Positions 1-6,171 of a stretch of DNA of 14,728 nucleotides are shown here, piece by piece. Both the position numbers and the translations under genes were made by a program. Within the stretch, counting starts at the first letter, position 1; every line of letters begins with the position of its first letter. Under the pieces are notes generated by a model. That model ran no database searches, was not told the DNA's origin, and saw only the letters and a program-made list of their open reading frames with translations. Source of the DNA: Actinomycetota bacterium (GTDB lineage Bacteria > Actinomycetota > UBA4738 > HRBIN12); the NCBI GenBank assembly GCA_005883885.1, contig VAYF01000059.1:1-14728 (forward strand). Direction: 5' to 3'.

Positions 1-175
1 CGGCAGCGACCGCCACGGTGTTGGCTGGGGTCCGCAGCTCATCGGCCAGACGAACCAGCTCCGGCTCGGACCTGGCCACCAGCAGCAGATCCGCGCCGCA
101 CGAGGCGAGCTCACGCGCGATGAACACGCCGATCCCCCGCGAAGCTCCGGTGACGATGACCTTCTTCCCGTCCAT
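1..175 (-). CDS. Short-chain dehydrogenase/reductase (SDR), N-terminal part
   Basis: The first 58 residues of an NAD(P)-dependent SDR oxidoreductase; the gene runs off the left edge. The opening beta-strand is followed by the Rossmann glycine motif TGASRGIG (residues 9-16), and the second strand LLLVARSEPEL lies at about 35-45, as in classical SDRs. The ATG at 175 has an upstream GGGAG about 8 bases away, which supports this start. It lies on the same strand as, and 219 bp downstream of, the response regulator, but a stem-loop separates them, so co-transcription is uncertain. Substrate cannot be judged because the catalytic YxxxK part is outside the window. Confidence 0.85.
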   Translation of the reverse strand, partial: MDGKKVIVTGASRGIGVFIARELASCGADLLLVARSEPELVRLADELRTPANTVAVAA

Positions 176-359
176 GTCCTGCGCTCCCTTCCGCCTGCAG
201 CCGGCGGCCGAACCACATGGCGGCCCGACATCACGCCGCTCTCTGCAGGGGACGACGGCATCGCCGGTCGGGTTGTGACAGAGGTTGAACATCTCCGACC
301 CCCGCGTTCGGATGCTGCACCTCGAGCGAGGGATAGGACGTTGCGGGTCTAAGGCGCCT

Positions 360-386
360 GTTGCCTTCCGATACCTTGGAGGCAAC
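360..386 (-). terminator. Stem-loop just after the response regulator gene
   Basis: GTTGCCT (360-366) pairs with AGGCAAC (380-386) around a 13-base loop, beginning 9 bases past the response-regulator stop codon on the minus strand. No clear U-run follows, so it may be a weak intrinsic terminator, an mRNA 3'-end stabiliser, or chance. Confidence 0.35.
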
Positions 387-394
387 GCGATCGG

Positions 395-1051
395 TCACCC
401 GCGGAACCGATACCCAGCACCCCGGACGGTTTCGACGACATCTGGACCCAGTTTCTTGCGCAGGTAGCCGACGTACACCTCGACCACGTTGGACCTCGTG
501 TCGTGGTCGTAGCCCCAGACCTGATCGATGAGTTGGGGCTGGGACAGGACCTGGCCAGGATGGTGCATCATCGTCTCCAGGAGGGCGAACTCCCGCGAGG
601 TCAGCTCGACGGATCTCCCTTCGATCAGCGCCTCCCGCGCGAGAACGTCGACGGTGACCCGTCCGTGTGTGATCTTCGTCGAAACCGTTTGGTCGGCGGC
701 TCGGAGACGCGCTCGGACGCGCGCCAGCAGTTCCGCGAGGCTGAACGGCTTCGTCACGTAGTCGTCAGCCCCCGCGTCCAGGTTGGCCACGCGATCGGAG
801 ATCGCGTCCTTCGCCGTGAGGACGATCACCGGCACGACGCATCCCGTCTCGCGCAGTCGAGTGAGAACCTCCTCCCCCGTCACGGTCGGCAGCACGAGAT
901 CCAGGATGATCAAGTCGAAGTCGGACGACTCGGTCAACCGCAAGCCCTCCGCTCCGTCGGAGGCGGTCCGGACGGCGAAGCCCTCCGCCTCCAACCCTCG
1001 TCTGATGAATGAGGCGATCCGCGCGTCGTCCTGAACGACCAGCACGTTCAC
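395..1051 (-). CDS. OmpR/PhoB-family response regulator
   Basis: A two-component response regulator of 218 residues: an N-terminal receiver domain (about 1-115) and a C-terminal winged-helix DNA-binding domain (about 125-218). The receiver shows the acidic pair D8-D9, the phospho-acceptor D51 (LDLVLP), T79 (VLTAKD) and K101 (TKPF). The effector domain carries ELTSREFALLETMMHHPGQVLS and ends VETVRGAGYRFRG, typical of OmpR/PhoB regulators. The reading frame is open upstream to 1138, but GTG at 1051 is preceded by GGAGG five bases away and gives the standard family length and start, so it is preferred. No histidine kinase gene lies within the window, so it is an orphan here. The upstream divergent region has 11-bp-spaced repeats that could be its own binding site. 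Confidence 0.93.
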   Translation of the reverse strand: MNVLVVQDDARIASFIRRGLEAEGFAVRTASDGAEGLRLTESSDFDLIILDLVLPTVTGEEVLTRLRETGCVVPVIVLTAKDAISDRVANLDAGADDYVTKPFSLAELLARVRARLRAADQTVSTKITHGRVTVDVLAREALIEGRSVELTSREFALLETMMHHPGQVLSQPQLIDQVWGYDHDTRSNVVEVYVGYLRKKLGPDVVETVRGAGYRFRG

Positions 1052-1118
1052 GGTGTCCTCCAGCCCAGGCCGCTCGAGGGTGCCAGACGCCCTCATGCTG
1101 CCCGTCGTTCGCATGCGT

Positions 1119-1148
1119 ATGTTGGACCTTCGGATCATCGAGCGACAA
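1119..1148 (-). promoter_or_regulatory. Candidate promoter for the response regulator
   Basis: On the minus strand TTGTCG (1148-1143), an 18-base spacer and CAACAT (1124-1119) form a weak sigma-70-type promoter that would start transcription near 1112 and leave a leader of about 60 bases before the GTG at 1051. Matches to consensus are modest; this is a reading by eye. Confidence 0.3.
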
Positions 1149-1185
1149 AGGACCTCTCTCGCATCGCCTTCAACCGGCTGAACGA

Positions 1186-1214
1186 TCTCTCACGCTGGTC
1201 TCATGGGGGTCTCA
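1186..1214. promoter_or_regulatory. Three 11-bp-phased TCTCA repeats, likely response-regulator box
   Basis: TCTCA occurs at 1188, 1199 and 1210, exactly 11 bp apart; the second and third copies extend to GGTCTCA (1197-1203 and 1208-1214). Tandem direct repeats with one-helical-turn phasing are the usual binding sites of OmpR/PhoB-family regulators. The block sits between the divergent response-regulator gene and the 79-residue gene, and its last copy ends 11 bp before a possible -10 (CAATCT, 1226-1231) of the latter, the layout of a class in which the activator replaces the -35. The binding protein is inferred, not shown. Confidence 0.5.
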
Positions 1215-1257
1215 GGTACGGACGGCAATCTTCGAAGTGATGGGAAGGAGGTACCAG

Positions 1258-1497
1258 ATGCAGAAGATCCCATGGGTCGTCGTCGAAGCCGACGACAAGC
1301 AGAGCATCCAAAGGGAGTTCACCAAGGGCGAGATCGTGGATCAGTTCCCGTCCAAGGAGCATTCCGTGTTCCTCGTCCAAGGCGCGAACGTGCCGCCCCT
1401 TCCGAACACAGTCCTCGAGGGCCCGATCTACGGCGTAGGCGTCTTCCGGGACGAGCGCAGGGCACGGACGCTCGCGAAGCGCCTCGCGGAGGCTTAA
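1258..1497 (+). CDS. Small protein of unknown function (79 residues)
   Basis: A 79-residue soluble protein that I do not recognise. It starts MQKIPWVVVEADDKQ and has a basic C-terminal helix (DERRARTLAKRLAEA). The pattern of short hydrophobic strands (WVVVEA, SVFLVQG, IYGVGVF) alternating with charged segments suggests a compact alpha/beta fold. No signal peptide, membrane helix or cysteine is visible. The ATG at 1258 has a near-perfect SD, GGAAGGAGG, seven bases upstream, so it is very likely translated strongly; the frame is open further upstream but without that support. It is monocistronic: a strong hairpin terminator follows its TAA. The 11-bp repeats upstream suggest control by the neighbouring response regulator. 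Confidence 0.75.
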   Translation: MQKIPWVVVEADDKQSIQREFTKGEIVDQFPSKEHSVFLVQGANVPPLPNTVLEGPIYGVGVFRDERRARTLAKRLAEA

Positions 1498-1526
1498 GTC
1501 TCCGGCGGGACACGGCTTCCTCATAT

Positions 1527-1566
1527 GAAGGTCGGGTGCGGCGGAAGATCGCCGCACCCGACCTTC
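1527..1566 (+). terminator. Intrinsic terminator with perfect 17-bp stem
   Basis: GAAGGTCGGGTGCGGCG (1527-1543) is the exact reverse complement of 1550-1566, with a six-base loop GAAGAT. The T-rich tail GTTCGTTCT follows. It lies 29 bases after the stop of the 79-residue gene and isolates that gene from the hydrolase downstream. Confidence 0.85.
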
Positions 1567-1625
1567 GTTCGTTCTAACGAACCGCGGTAACTCTATGGGC
1601 CGCGTCCGGACCTGCGGTCGTCCGG

Positions 1626-3581
1626 ATGCCCCTAACTGGTCGTGGATCAAGACGCTGCGACGGCATCGTGGCTACGTCGGCTCTCCCGAAGCGGTCGGTA
1701 GCTGCCAACATGTTGAAGCGGAGGGTGCGTTCCAAAGACGACCTTGCTACGGGAGCCGCCGAGTACCGGCGGCTGCGCGATGAGGGAAGCTATGCGGTTT
1801 GCCGCATCGATGTCCGTGGCACGGGAACCTCCGAGGGAGTCGCAACGGCCGAGTATCCACCGCAGGAACAGGACGACCTGTGCGAGGTCATCGATTGGCT
1901 GTCTCGGCAGGAGTGGTGCACCGGCTCCGTGGGGATGTTCGGCACCTCCTACTCTGGGTTCAACACGATCCAGGTCGCCATGCGTCGGCCCCCGGCCCTG
2001 AAGGCCATCATCCCGATATACGCGACGGACGATCGCTACACGGATGACGTTCATTTCGGCGGCGGGGTCCGAAAGGCGATGGAGTTCGGCTACCCGCTCT
2101 CCATGGTGTCGATGAACGCTCTTCCACCCGTTCCCAGCCTTGCCGGAGAAGACTGGCGTCGGCTCTGGCTGAAACGCATCGAGGAGTTGGTGCCGTGGTT
2201 CGGGTCGATCGAGGAGCAGAACGACGGGCCGTTCTGGAGACAGGGCTCGCTTCGGCCTCACTACGACTCGATCGCCGTCCCGACGATGATCGTCGCCGGG
2301 TGGGCCGACGTATACCGGAACGCCCTCCTCAGGATGTTCGAGCATCTGCGGGTCCCGAGGCGTCTACTCATGGGGCCGTGGTGTCACATGTGGCCGAACG
2401 ATTCGATCCCAGGGCCGCGGATCGACCTCATCCCGGAAATGATCCGCTGGTGGGACCGCTGGCTCCGCGGGCTCGAGAACGGGGTGGACAGGGAGCCACC
2501 TCTCGCTTTCTTCATCCGTCGATCGACTCCACCGGAGCCCGATCTGAGTGAAGTTCGGGGTGGATGGCGCTTCGAGCCCGAATGGCCGCTCGCCAGAGGC
2601 AGGGAGCTGGAGCTTCCCCTTCGGGCCGCGAGCCTCGGCGGCGACTCCGGCGATCCGCTCGAACAGACCCTCGCCGTGCGCGGCGACGTCGGCACGACGG
2701 CGCACATCCGGGGGTCCTATGATCCTCCCTACGGACTGTCGATAGATCAACGCCCAGATGAGATCCACTCTCTGCTCTACGATTGGGCGGTTTCGGAGCA
2801 GTTGGAGATCCTCGGCCATCCGGTTCTGGTCGCGAACATGCGCCTCTCTCATCCCGTCGCATTCCTGTCGGCGAAGCTCTGCGACGTGCTGGAAGATGGG
2901 ACCTCCGTGCTGGTGAGCCGGGGGATCCTCAACCTGACCCATCGCGACTCCCACACGATGCCGGAGCCGTTGGTTCCGGGAAAGACCTTCGAAGTCTCCC
3001 TGGAGCTGGATGCGACGTCGTGGGTGTTCGAGGTCGGACACACCGTCCGGCTGGCGATCGCGGGTTCCGATTGGCCGAACGCCTGGCCTCCACCCGAGGC
3101 TTCGGAGCTCACGGTCGTCCTCGATCGATCCCGGCTGGTCCTCCCCACGGTGGGCGGGGATCATCCGATCAAGGAGCGGCCTCGCTTCCATCCCGTGAAG
3201 GAAGCGCGCGGCGCGCTGTCGGCTGGGGACCAGGAGCGTGTGGAGCCGATCTGGAGGATCGAACACGATGTCTATGCGAGGGAGACGCGCGTCGTGACTC
3301 ATCAGCTATCACGGAGTTCGATCCCAGATCGGTGGAGCTCGTGGAGAACCGAGGATGTTCGGGTCGGGGTCAAGCCGCTCGCACCTGGCGAAGCGTGGGT
3401 GGAGTCCGACGTTGAGACCGAGATCGCGTGGCCGGAGGTGACCGCCCGCACGCACGCGCGCCTCAAGCTCTCGAGCGACCCCATGACCTACTACTTCGAC
3501 CTCGTCCTCGATGTCTACGAGAACGACGAGCTGATCTCCACCCGACACTGGGAGACGGTGACGCCACGGAAGCTGCAGTAG
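1626..3581 (+). CDS. CocE/NonD-family serine hydrolase (X-Pro dipeptidyl-peptidase-like)
   Basis: A 651-residue alpha/beta hydrolase of the CocE/NonD family, which hydrolyse esters or acyl-peptides. The catalytic triad is readable: nucleophile S108 in GTSYSG, acid D228 in GWAD, and H254 in GPWCH. The N-terminal core carries DVRGTGTSEG (62-71) and the family stretch EQDDLCEVIDWLSRQEWCTG (81-100); the C-terminal half (about 310 onward) fits the jelly-roll PepX C-terminal domain. No signal peptide is seen, so it is probably cytosolic; substrate is unknown. The start is doubtful: ATG 1626 has no SD, and residues 1-35 match the family poorly. A second frame nearby reads WIKTLR and HVEAEGAF where the family expects a similar strand, so one or more small frameshifts may lie between about 1640 and 1735. 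From about residue 37 (KDDL) onward the frame is good. It stands alone after a terminator. Confidence 0.85.
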   Translation: MPLTGRGSRRCDGIVATSALPKRSVAANMLKRRVRSKDDLATGAAEYRRLRDEGSYAVCRIDVRGTGTSEGVATAEYPPQEQDDLCEVIDWLSRQEWCTGSVGMFGTSYSGFNTIQVAMRRPPALKAIIPIYATDDRYTDDVHFGGGVRKAMEFGYPLSMVSMNALPPVPSLAGEDWRRLWLKRIEELVPWFGSIEEQNDGPFWRQGSLRPHYDSIAVPTMIVAGWADVYRNALLRMFEHLRVPRRLLMGPWCHMWPNDSIPGPRIDLIPEMIRWWDRWLRGLENGVDREPPLAFFIRRSTPPEPDLSEVRGGWRFEPEWPLARGRELELPLRAASLGGDSGDPLEQTLAVRGDVGTTAHIRGSYDPPYGLSIDQRPDEIHSLLYDWAVSEQLEILGHPVLVANMRLSHPVAFLSAKLCDVLEDGTSVLVSRGILNLTHRDSHTMPEPLVPGKTFEVSLELDATSWVFEVGHTVRLAIAGSDWPNAWPPPEASELTVVLDRSRLVLPTVGGDHPIKERPRFHPVKEARGALSAGDQERVEPIWRIEHDVYARETRVVTHQLSRSSIPDRWSSWRTEDVRVGVKPLAPGEAWVESDVETEIAWPEVTARTHARLKLSSDPMTYYFDLVLDVYENDELISTRHWETVTPRKLQ

Positions 3582-3601
3582 TTCCTCGGACGGCCGCGCA
3601 C

Positions 3602-3619
3602 CGCTCCGTTACGGGAGCG
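3602..3619. terminator. Small stem-loop between convergent genes
   Basis: CGCTCC (3602-3607) pairs with GGAGCG (3614-3619) around a six-base loop, in the 81-bp gap where the hydrolase and the NTF2-like gene converge. It is placed to serve as a two-way terminator but is short and lacks T-runs. Confidence 0.3.
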
Positions 3620-3662
3620 TGATCGCCGATGGAACGAGGGTCCCGCCAACCGCCCCCTCAGG

Positions 3663-4103
3663 TCAGGGTCTGATCGCGGTCGACACGAGGAACGCGTTCA
3701 CGGCTTCGTCGAAGAGGTGCTGATCCCAAGGACGGATCAAGAGCGACTCCACGAGATCGTCGCCGTCGAAGTTCACGACCTCGTGAAGCGGCATCTCGAC
3801 GAGCAAGGCCCCTCCCCCGACGAGGAAGTCGTGGACCACCGTCATCTCGTCGCCGGCGTGGAGGTAGGAGAGCTGCCTGTTGGCGGCCCAGAGCACCAGC
3901 TTCGCGCCGGCCGCGTACTGGCCGAACTCTTCGTATCCCCGGTACTTCCCGGCGAGCCAGGAGGAGCCGCGGAGGGTCAGCTCGACGTCGGACCGTACAC
4001 CTTCCTCGAGCGCGGCGAGATCGCCATGCGCGAAGGCCATCACCATCCGCGTGAACAGGCTCTCTCGGCGCTGACGACGGTCGGACCCCACGTCGATGTC
4101 CAT
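3663..4103 (-). CDS. NTF2/SnoaL-like fold protein
   Basis: A 146-residue protein with the features of the SnoaL-like branch of the NTF2 superfamily. An N-terminal helix pair (RESLFTRMVMAFAHGDLAALEEGVRSDVELTLRG, residues 13-46) is followed by the YRGYEEFGQYA segment (54-64) and long beta-strands (LSYLHAGDEMTVVHDFLV, LLVEMPLHEVVNFDGDDLVESLLIRPWD). Members are small cone-shaped enzymes or ligand-binding proteins; some are isomerases, cyclases or dehydratases, and many are uncharacterised. No reaction can be assigned. The ATG at 4103 sits directly against AAGG, too close for a normal SD, but the N-terminus fits family length. It lies 85 bp downstream of the tandem-domain gene on the same strand, with a stem-loop in between. 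Confidence 0.75.
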   Translation of the reverse strand: MDIDVGSDRRQRRESLFTRMVMAFAHGDLAALEEGVRSDVELTLRGSSWLAGKYRGYEEFGQYAAGAKLVLWAANRQLSYLHAGDEMTVVHDFLVGGGALLVEMPLHEVVNFDGDDLVESLLIRPWDQHLFDEAVNAFLVSTAIRP

Positions 4104-4124
4104 CCTTGGGGAATCGGCAGCTGG

Positions 4125-4150
4125 GACCGAGCGCTTGACCGGGCTCGGTC
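4125..4150 (-). terminator. Intercistronic stem-loop
   Basis: GACCGAGC (4125-4132) pairs perfectly with GCTCGGTC (4143-4150) around a ten-base loop, between the end of the tandem-domain gene (4189) and the start of the NTF2-like gene (4103). No U-run follows on the minus strand. It could be a partial terminator or an RNA-stability element. Confidence 0.35.
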
Positions 4151-4188
4151 AGCCTCGCTAGCCAAACGTCAGGCGGACGTCCCTTCCC

Positions 4189-4899
4189 TTAGCTCCGGCT
4201 CCAATCCCAGAGGGTCTCGTTCGTTGGGACCGGCTGGTCGAAGTCGACGAACGGCGGGAAGATCTCCTTCAGGCCATCCTTGAACCAACGGTCGTAGGGC
4301 GCGTTCGAGGCGGCGAACTCGCCGTTGGCACGGACCGGATCTTCGCCCTCGATGTAGACCACCGCGACGTCGCCCTGAGGTGTCTGATTCACGAAGACCT
4401 CTTCCCGGGTATTGCCCAGCGCCAAGCGCGACTCGGTCAACTCGCCCTTCCGGTTCTCGAAGGCTTCCTTCGCCCACGCGCGGCCGGCATCGGTCTTGCC
4501 GGGCTGGAGGGGAGCCGCGAAGGCGAGTCCCTTGCCGCGAGCGCCGCTCGGGGCCTCCCAGCTCGCGATATGTTCGGGCGCCCCACCGGGTCCCGGCTGA
4601 CGGAAGTCGATCCCGGAGACCTCCTGATTCACGCGGAGGAACCACTCATCGAAGTCGGACCCTGAGGTGGCGAAGGCTCGCCGCACGTCTTCGAAGCTTC
4701 CCTCTGATTCCCCATAGATCACGATCAGGTTGCCGCCGTCCGGGCTCTTCTGGAGGAAGGCCCGTTCCATCGTGAGGCCGGCGTTCGCCCGCGACTGTTC
4801 GTATTCGGGCATCCGGCGCCGAAACTCCTGGGACACGCTCGTGGTCGCGAGCTCCTCTTTCCCGGGGAGGATAGGGATGGCGAACCCAGTCTTGTCCAT
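4189..4899 (-). CDS. Tandem-duplicated ferredoxin-like (DUF6176-like) protein
   Basis: A 236-residue soluble protein made of two copies of a domain of about 97 residues (6-102 and 127-223). Matching landmarks are FAIPILPGK and FAAPLQPGK at the start; a long helix; a central strand pair (GGNLIVIYGES and GDVAVVYIEGE); AFATSGSDFDEWF and EFAASNAPYDRWF; and closing DFRQP and DFDQP. Spacing between copies is 119-121 residues. The layout resembles single-domain DUF6176 proteins, which have a dimeric alpha+beta-barrel fold; two copies in one chain could form that barrel alone. No function is known. The frame is open to 5088, but ATG 4899 is preceded by AAAGGTGG about 8 bases upstream and begins directly with the first repeat. 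It is divergent from the STAS gene at 5060. Confidence 0.75.
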   Translation of the reverse strand: MDKTGFAIPILPGKEELATTSVSQEFRRRMPEYEQSRANAGLTMERAFLQKSPDGGNLIVIYGESEGSFEDVRRAFATSGSDFDEWFLRVNQEVSGIDFRQPGPGGAPEHIASWEAPSGARGKGLAFAAPLQPGKTDAGRAWAKEAFENRKGELTESRLALGNTREEVFVNQTPQGDVAVVYIEGEDPVRANGEFAASNAPYDRWFKDGLKEIFPPFVDFDQPVPTNETLWDWSRS

Positions 4900-5018
4900 G
4901 CGTGCCACCTTTCTCGATCGCCGACGGAGGACCTTATGCACGGGCATCGAGGTCCCGCAAGTGTGACCAGCCCTCACGACGCCCGTCTGCCAGGTCGATG
5001 TTCGCGTCCGGGATCGAG

Positions 5019-5048
5019 TTGCTCCTTTTCCGAAGGGCGGAGTAGCGT
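5019..5048 (+). promoter_or_regulatory. Candidate promoter for the long STAS gene
   Basis: TTGCTC (5019-5024), 18 bases, then TAGCGT (5043-5048). A start site near 5055 would leave only a few bases before the GTG at 5060, consistent with the absence of a well-placed SD. Consensus matches are modest. Confidence 0.3.
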
Positions 5049-5059
5049 CCGATATCGAA

Positions 5060-5788
5060 GTGACCAAGCTCACTATCCGTCTGCCCACAGCGGCGCCTCA
5101 GGCATACCTCGCGTGGGTGACGTGGTGGAGCGAAGTCGAGCAATTGCTCGGGTCCGACCTAGCGATAGCACCTGAGGATGTCGACGGTCGGGCGACCGAC
5201 CGGGGGGATCGGTCGATCGTGTTGCAGCACGTCCGATCGCTCGAGGAGCAGGCGAAGCAAGCCTCGGAAGAAGGCAAGCAGACGATCTCTCCTGAGCTGA
5301 GCGCCGAACCGGCAGAGTGGGACCAGTGGCTGGGCTACTGGGGAGGCCGGAGGGAGTGGCTGGAGGCCCTCGCCCTGCGAGAGCTCCCGGACCCGATGGT
5401 CCCAGAGGACCTGGTCATCCTTTGGGAACGGACCCTCGAAGTGATCGGCGTTCAACTCGCGATCGATGTGGCCCATCTGCACAACCTGCAGGTCGTCGGA
5501 ACAGGAACGTCGGGGTCGTTCCGGCTCGTCGGGGAACTCGAGGTCATGAACGTGGACGCCGTCGGCCGTCACTTCGAGAAGGAGCTCCGGACCGGCAATC
5601 GACTCACGCTCGACCTCTCGGGCCTTACCTTCATCGACAGCAGGGGCCTCGCCATGCTGCTTCAGCTCTCCGAACTCGCCAACGAACTCGACCTCACGCC
5701 GATCGTGCTGAAGACGTCAGAGGTCGTCCGGCGCGTGATGGAGGTCGGACTACCCGCACCGATCCCCGGTGTCGAGATAGAACAGTAA
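5060..5788 (+). CDS. STAS-domain protein with unrecognised N-terminal domain
   Basis: A 242-residue protein. The C-terminal part (about 147-240) is a STAS domain of the anti-sigma-factor-antagonist type: strand FRLVGELEV (154-162), then LTLDLSGLTFIDSRGLAMLLQL (182-203) with the expected phosphorylatable serine S194 after D193. The first 140 residues are rich in Trp and acidic residues (YLAWVTWWSEVEQLL at 16-30; EWDQWLGYWGGRREWLEAL at 86-104), and I do not recognise them; they read as helical and soluble. A role in partner switching, as a protein whose serine is phosphorylated by an anti-sigma kinase and dephosphorylated by a SpoIIE-type phosphatase, is inferred from the domain and from the phosphatase gene next door. 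GTG 5060 has no nearby SD. The stop lies 8 bp from the stop of the converging small STAS gene. Confidence 0.85.
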   Translation: MTKLTIRLPTAAPQAYLAWVTWWSEVEQLLGSDLAIAPEDVDGRATDRGDRSIVLQHVRSLEEQAKQASEEGKQTISPELSAEPAEWDQWLGYWGGRREWLEALALRELPDPMVPEDLVILWERTLEVIGVQLAIDVAHLHNLQVVGTGTSGSFRLVGELEVMNVDAVGRHFEKELRTGNRLTLDLSGLTFIDSRGLAMLLQLSELANELDLTPIVLKTSEVVRRVMEVGLPAPIPGVEIEQ

Positions 5789-5796
5789 CCCCTCCC

Positions 5797-6171
5797 TCAC
5801 ATCTGGTCGTTCGAGTGTCCAGGCCTGGTCTCGCTCAGAGCGTCCTCCGATCGAGATACCACGTCGATCACACTCGCGAGCCCCGTCAGCTCGAACGCCC
5901 TCCGGACGGGAGAATCAACGGGAACCACGACGCTCAACACCTGTTGTCGGGCTTGCATCCGCTCGGCCAGGCGAAGGAGGAGCGCCAACCCTGCACTATC
6001 CAGGTACGTCGTGTGCGTGAGGTCCACGACCAATCGGTCCGTCTCTCGCCCGACGGCCACCTCGATCTCAGACAAGACGTCTCGATCGTTGGACATATCG
6101 ATCTCTCCGAAGATGCGAACGAGACAGACGGAGCCGTGCTGCTCCGACTCAACGCGCGCGAGTTCGCTCAC
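5797..6171 (-). CDS. STAS-domain anti-sigma factor antagonist (RsbV/SpoIIAA-like)
   Basis: A 124-residue single-domain STAS protein of typical length. The hallmark strand and loop are RLVVDLTHTTYLDSAGLALLLRLAE (46-70), with S59 after D58 as the predicted phosphorylation site; IFGEIDMSND (20-29) is the usual first hairpin. In the known system, unphosphorylated antagonist binds the anti-sigma kinase and frees the sigma factor. The GTG at 6171 lies inside the end of the phosphatase gene (23-base overlap), and AGGTGG about 10 bases upstream, within that gene, acts as SD. Translation is therefore probably coupled, and the two proteins very likely act together. Confidence 0.92.
   Translation of the reverse strand: MSELARVESEQHGSVCLVRIFGEIDMSNDRDVLSEIEVAVGRETDRLVVDLTHTTYLDSAGLALLLRLAERMQARQQVLSVVVPVDSPVRRAFELTGLASVIDVVSRSEDALSETRPGHSNDQM

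Noticed and set aside
191..207. CCGCC/GGCGG stem in the SDR leader as a riboswitch or terminator
   Set aside because: Only 5 bp of GC-rich pairing with no further conserved structure; expected by chance at this GC content.
1052..1138. N-terminal extension of the response regulator to 1138
   Set aside because: It adds 29 residues before the standard receiver start; GTG 1051 has a well-placed GGAGG.
1009..1257. Upstream in-frame extension of the 79-residue gene
   Set aside because: It would overlap the divergent response regulator; its sequence is low-quality, while ATG 1258 has a near-perfect SD.
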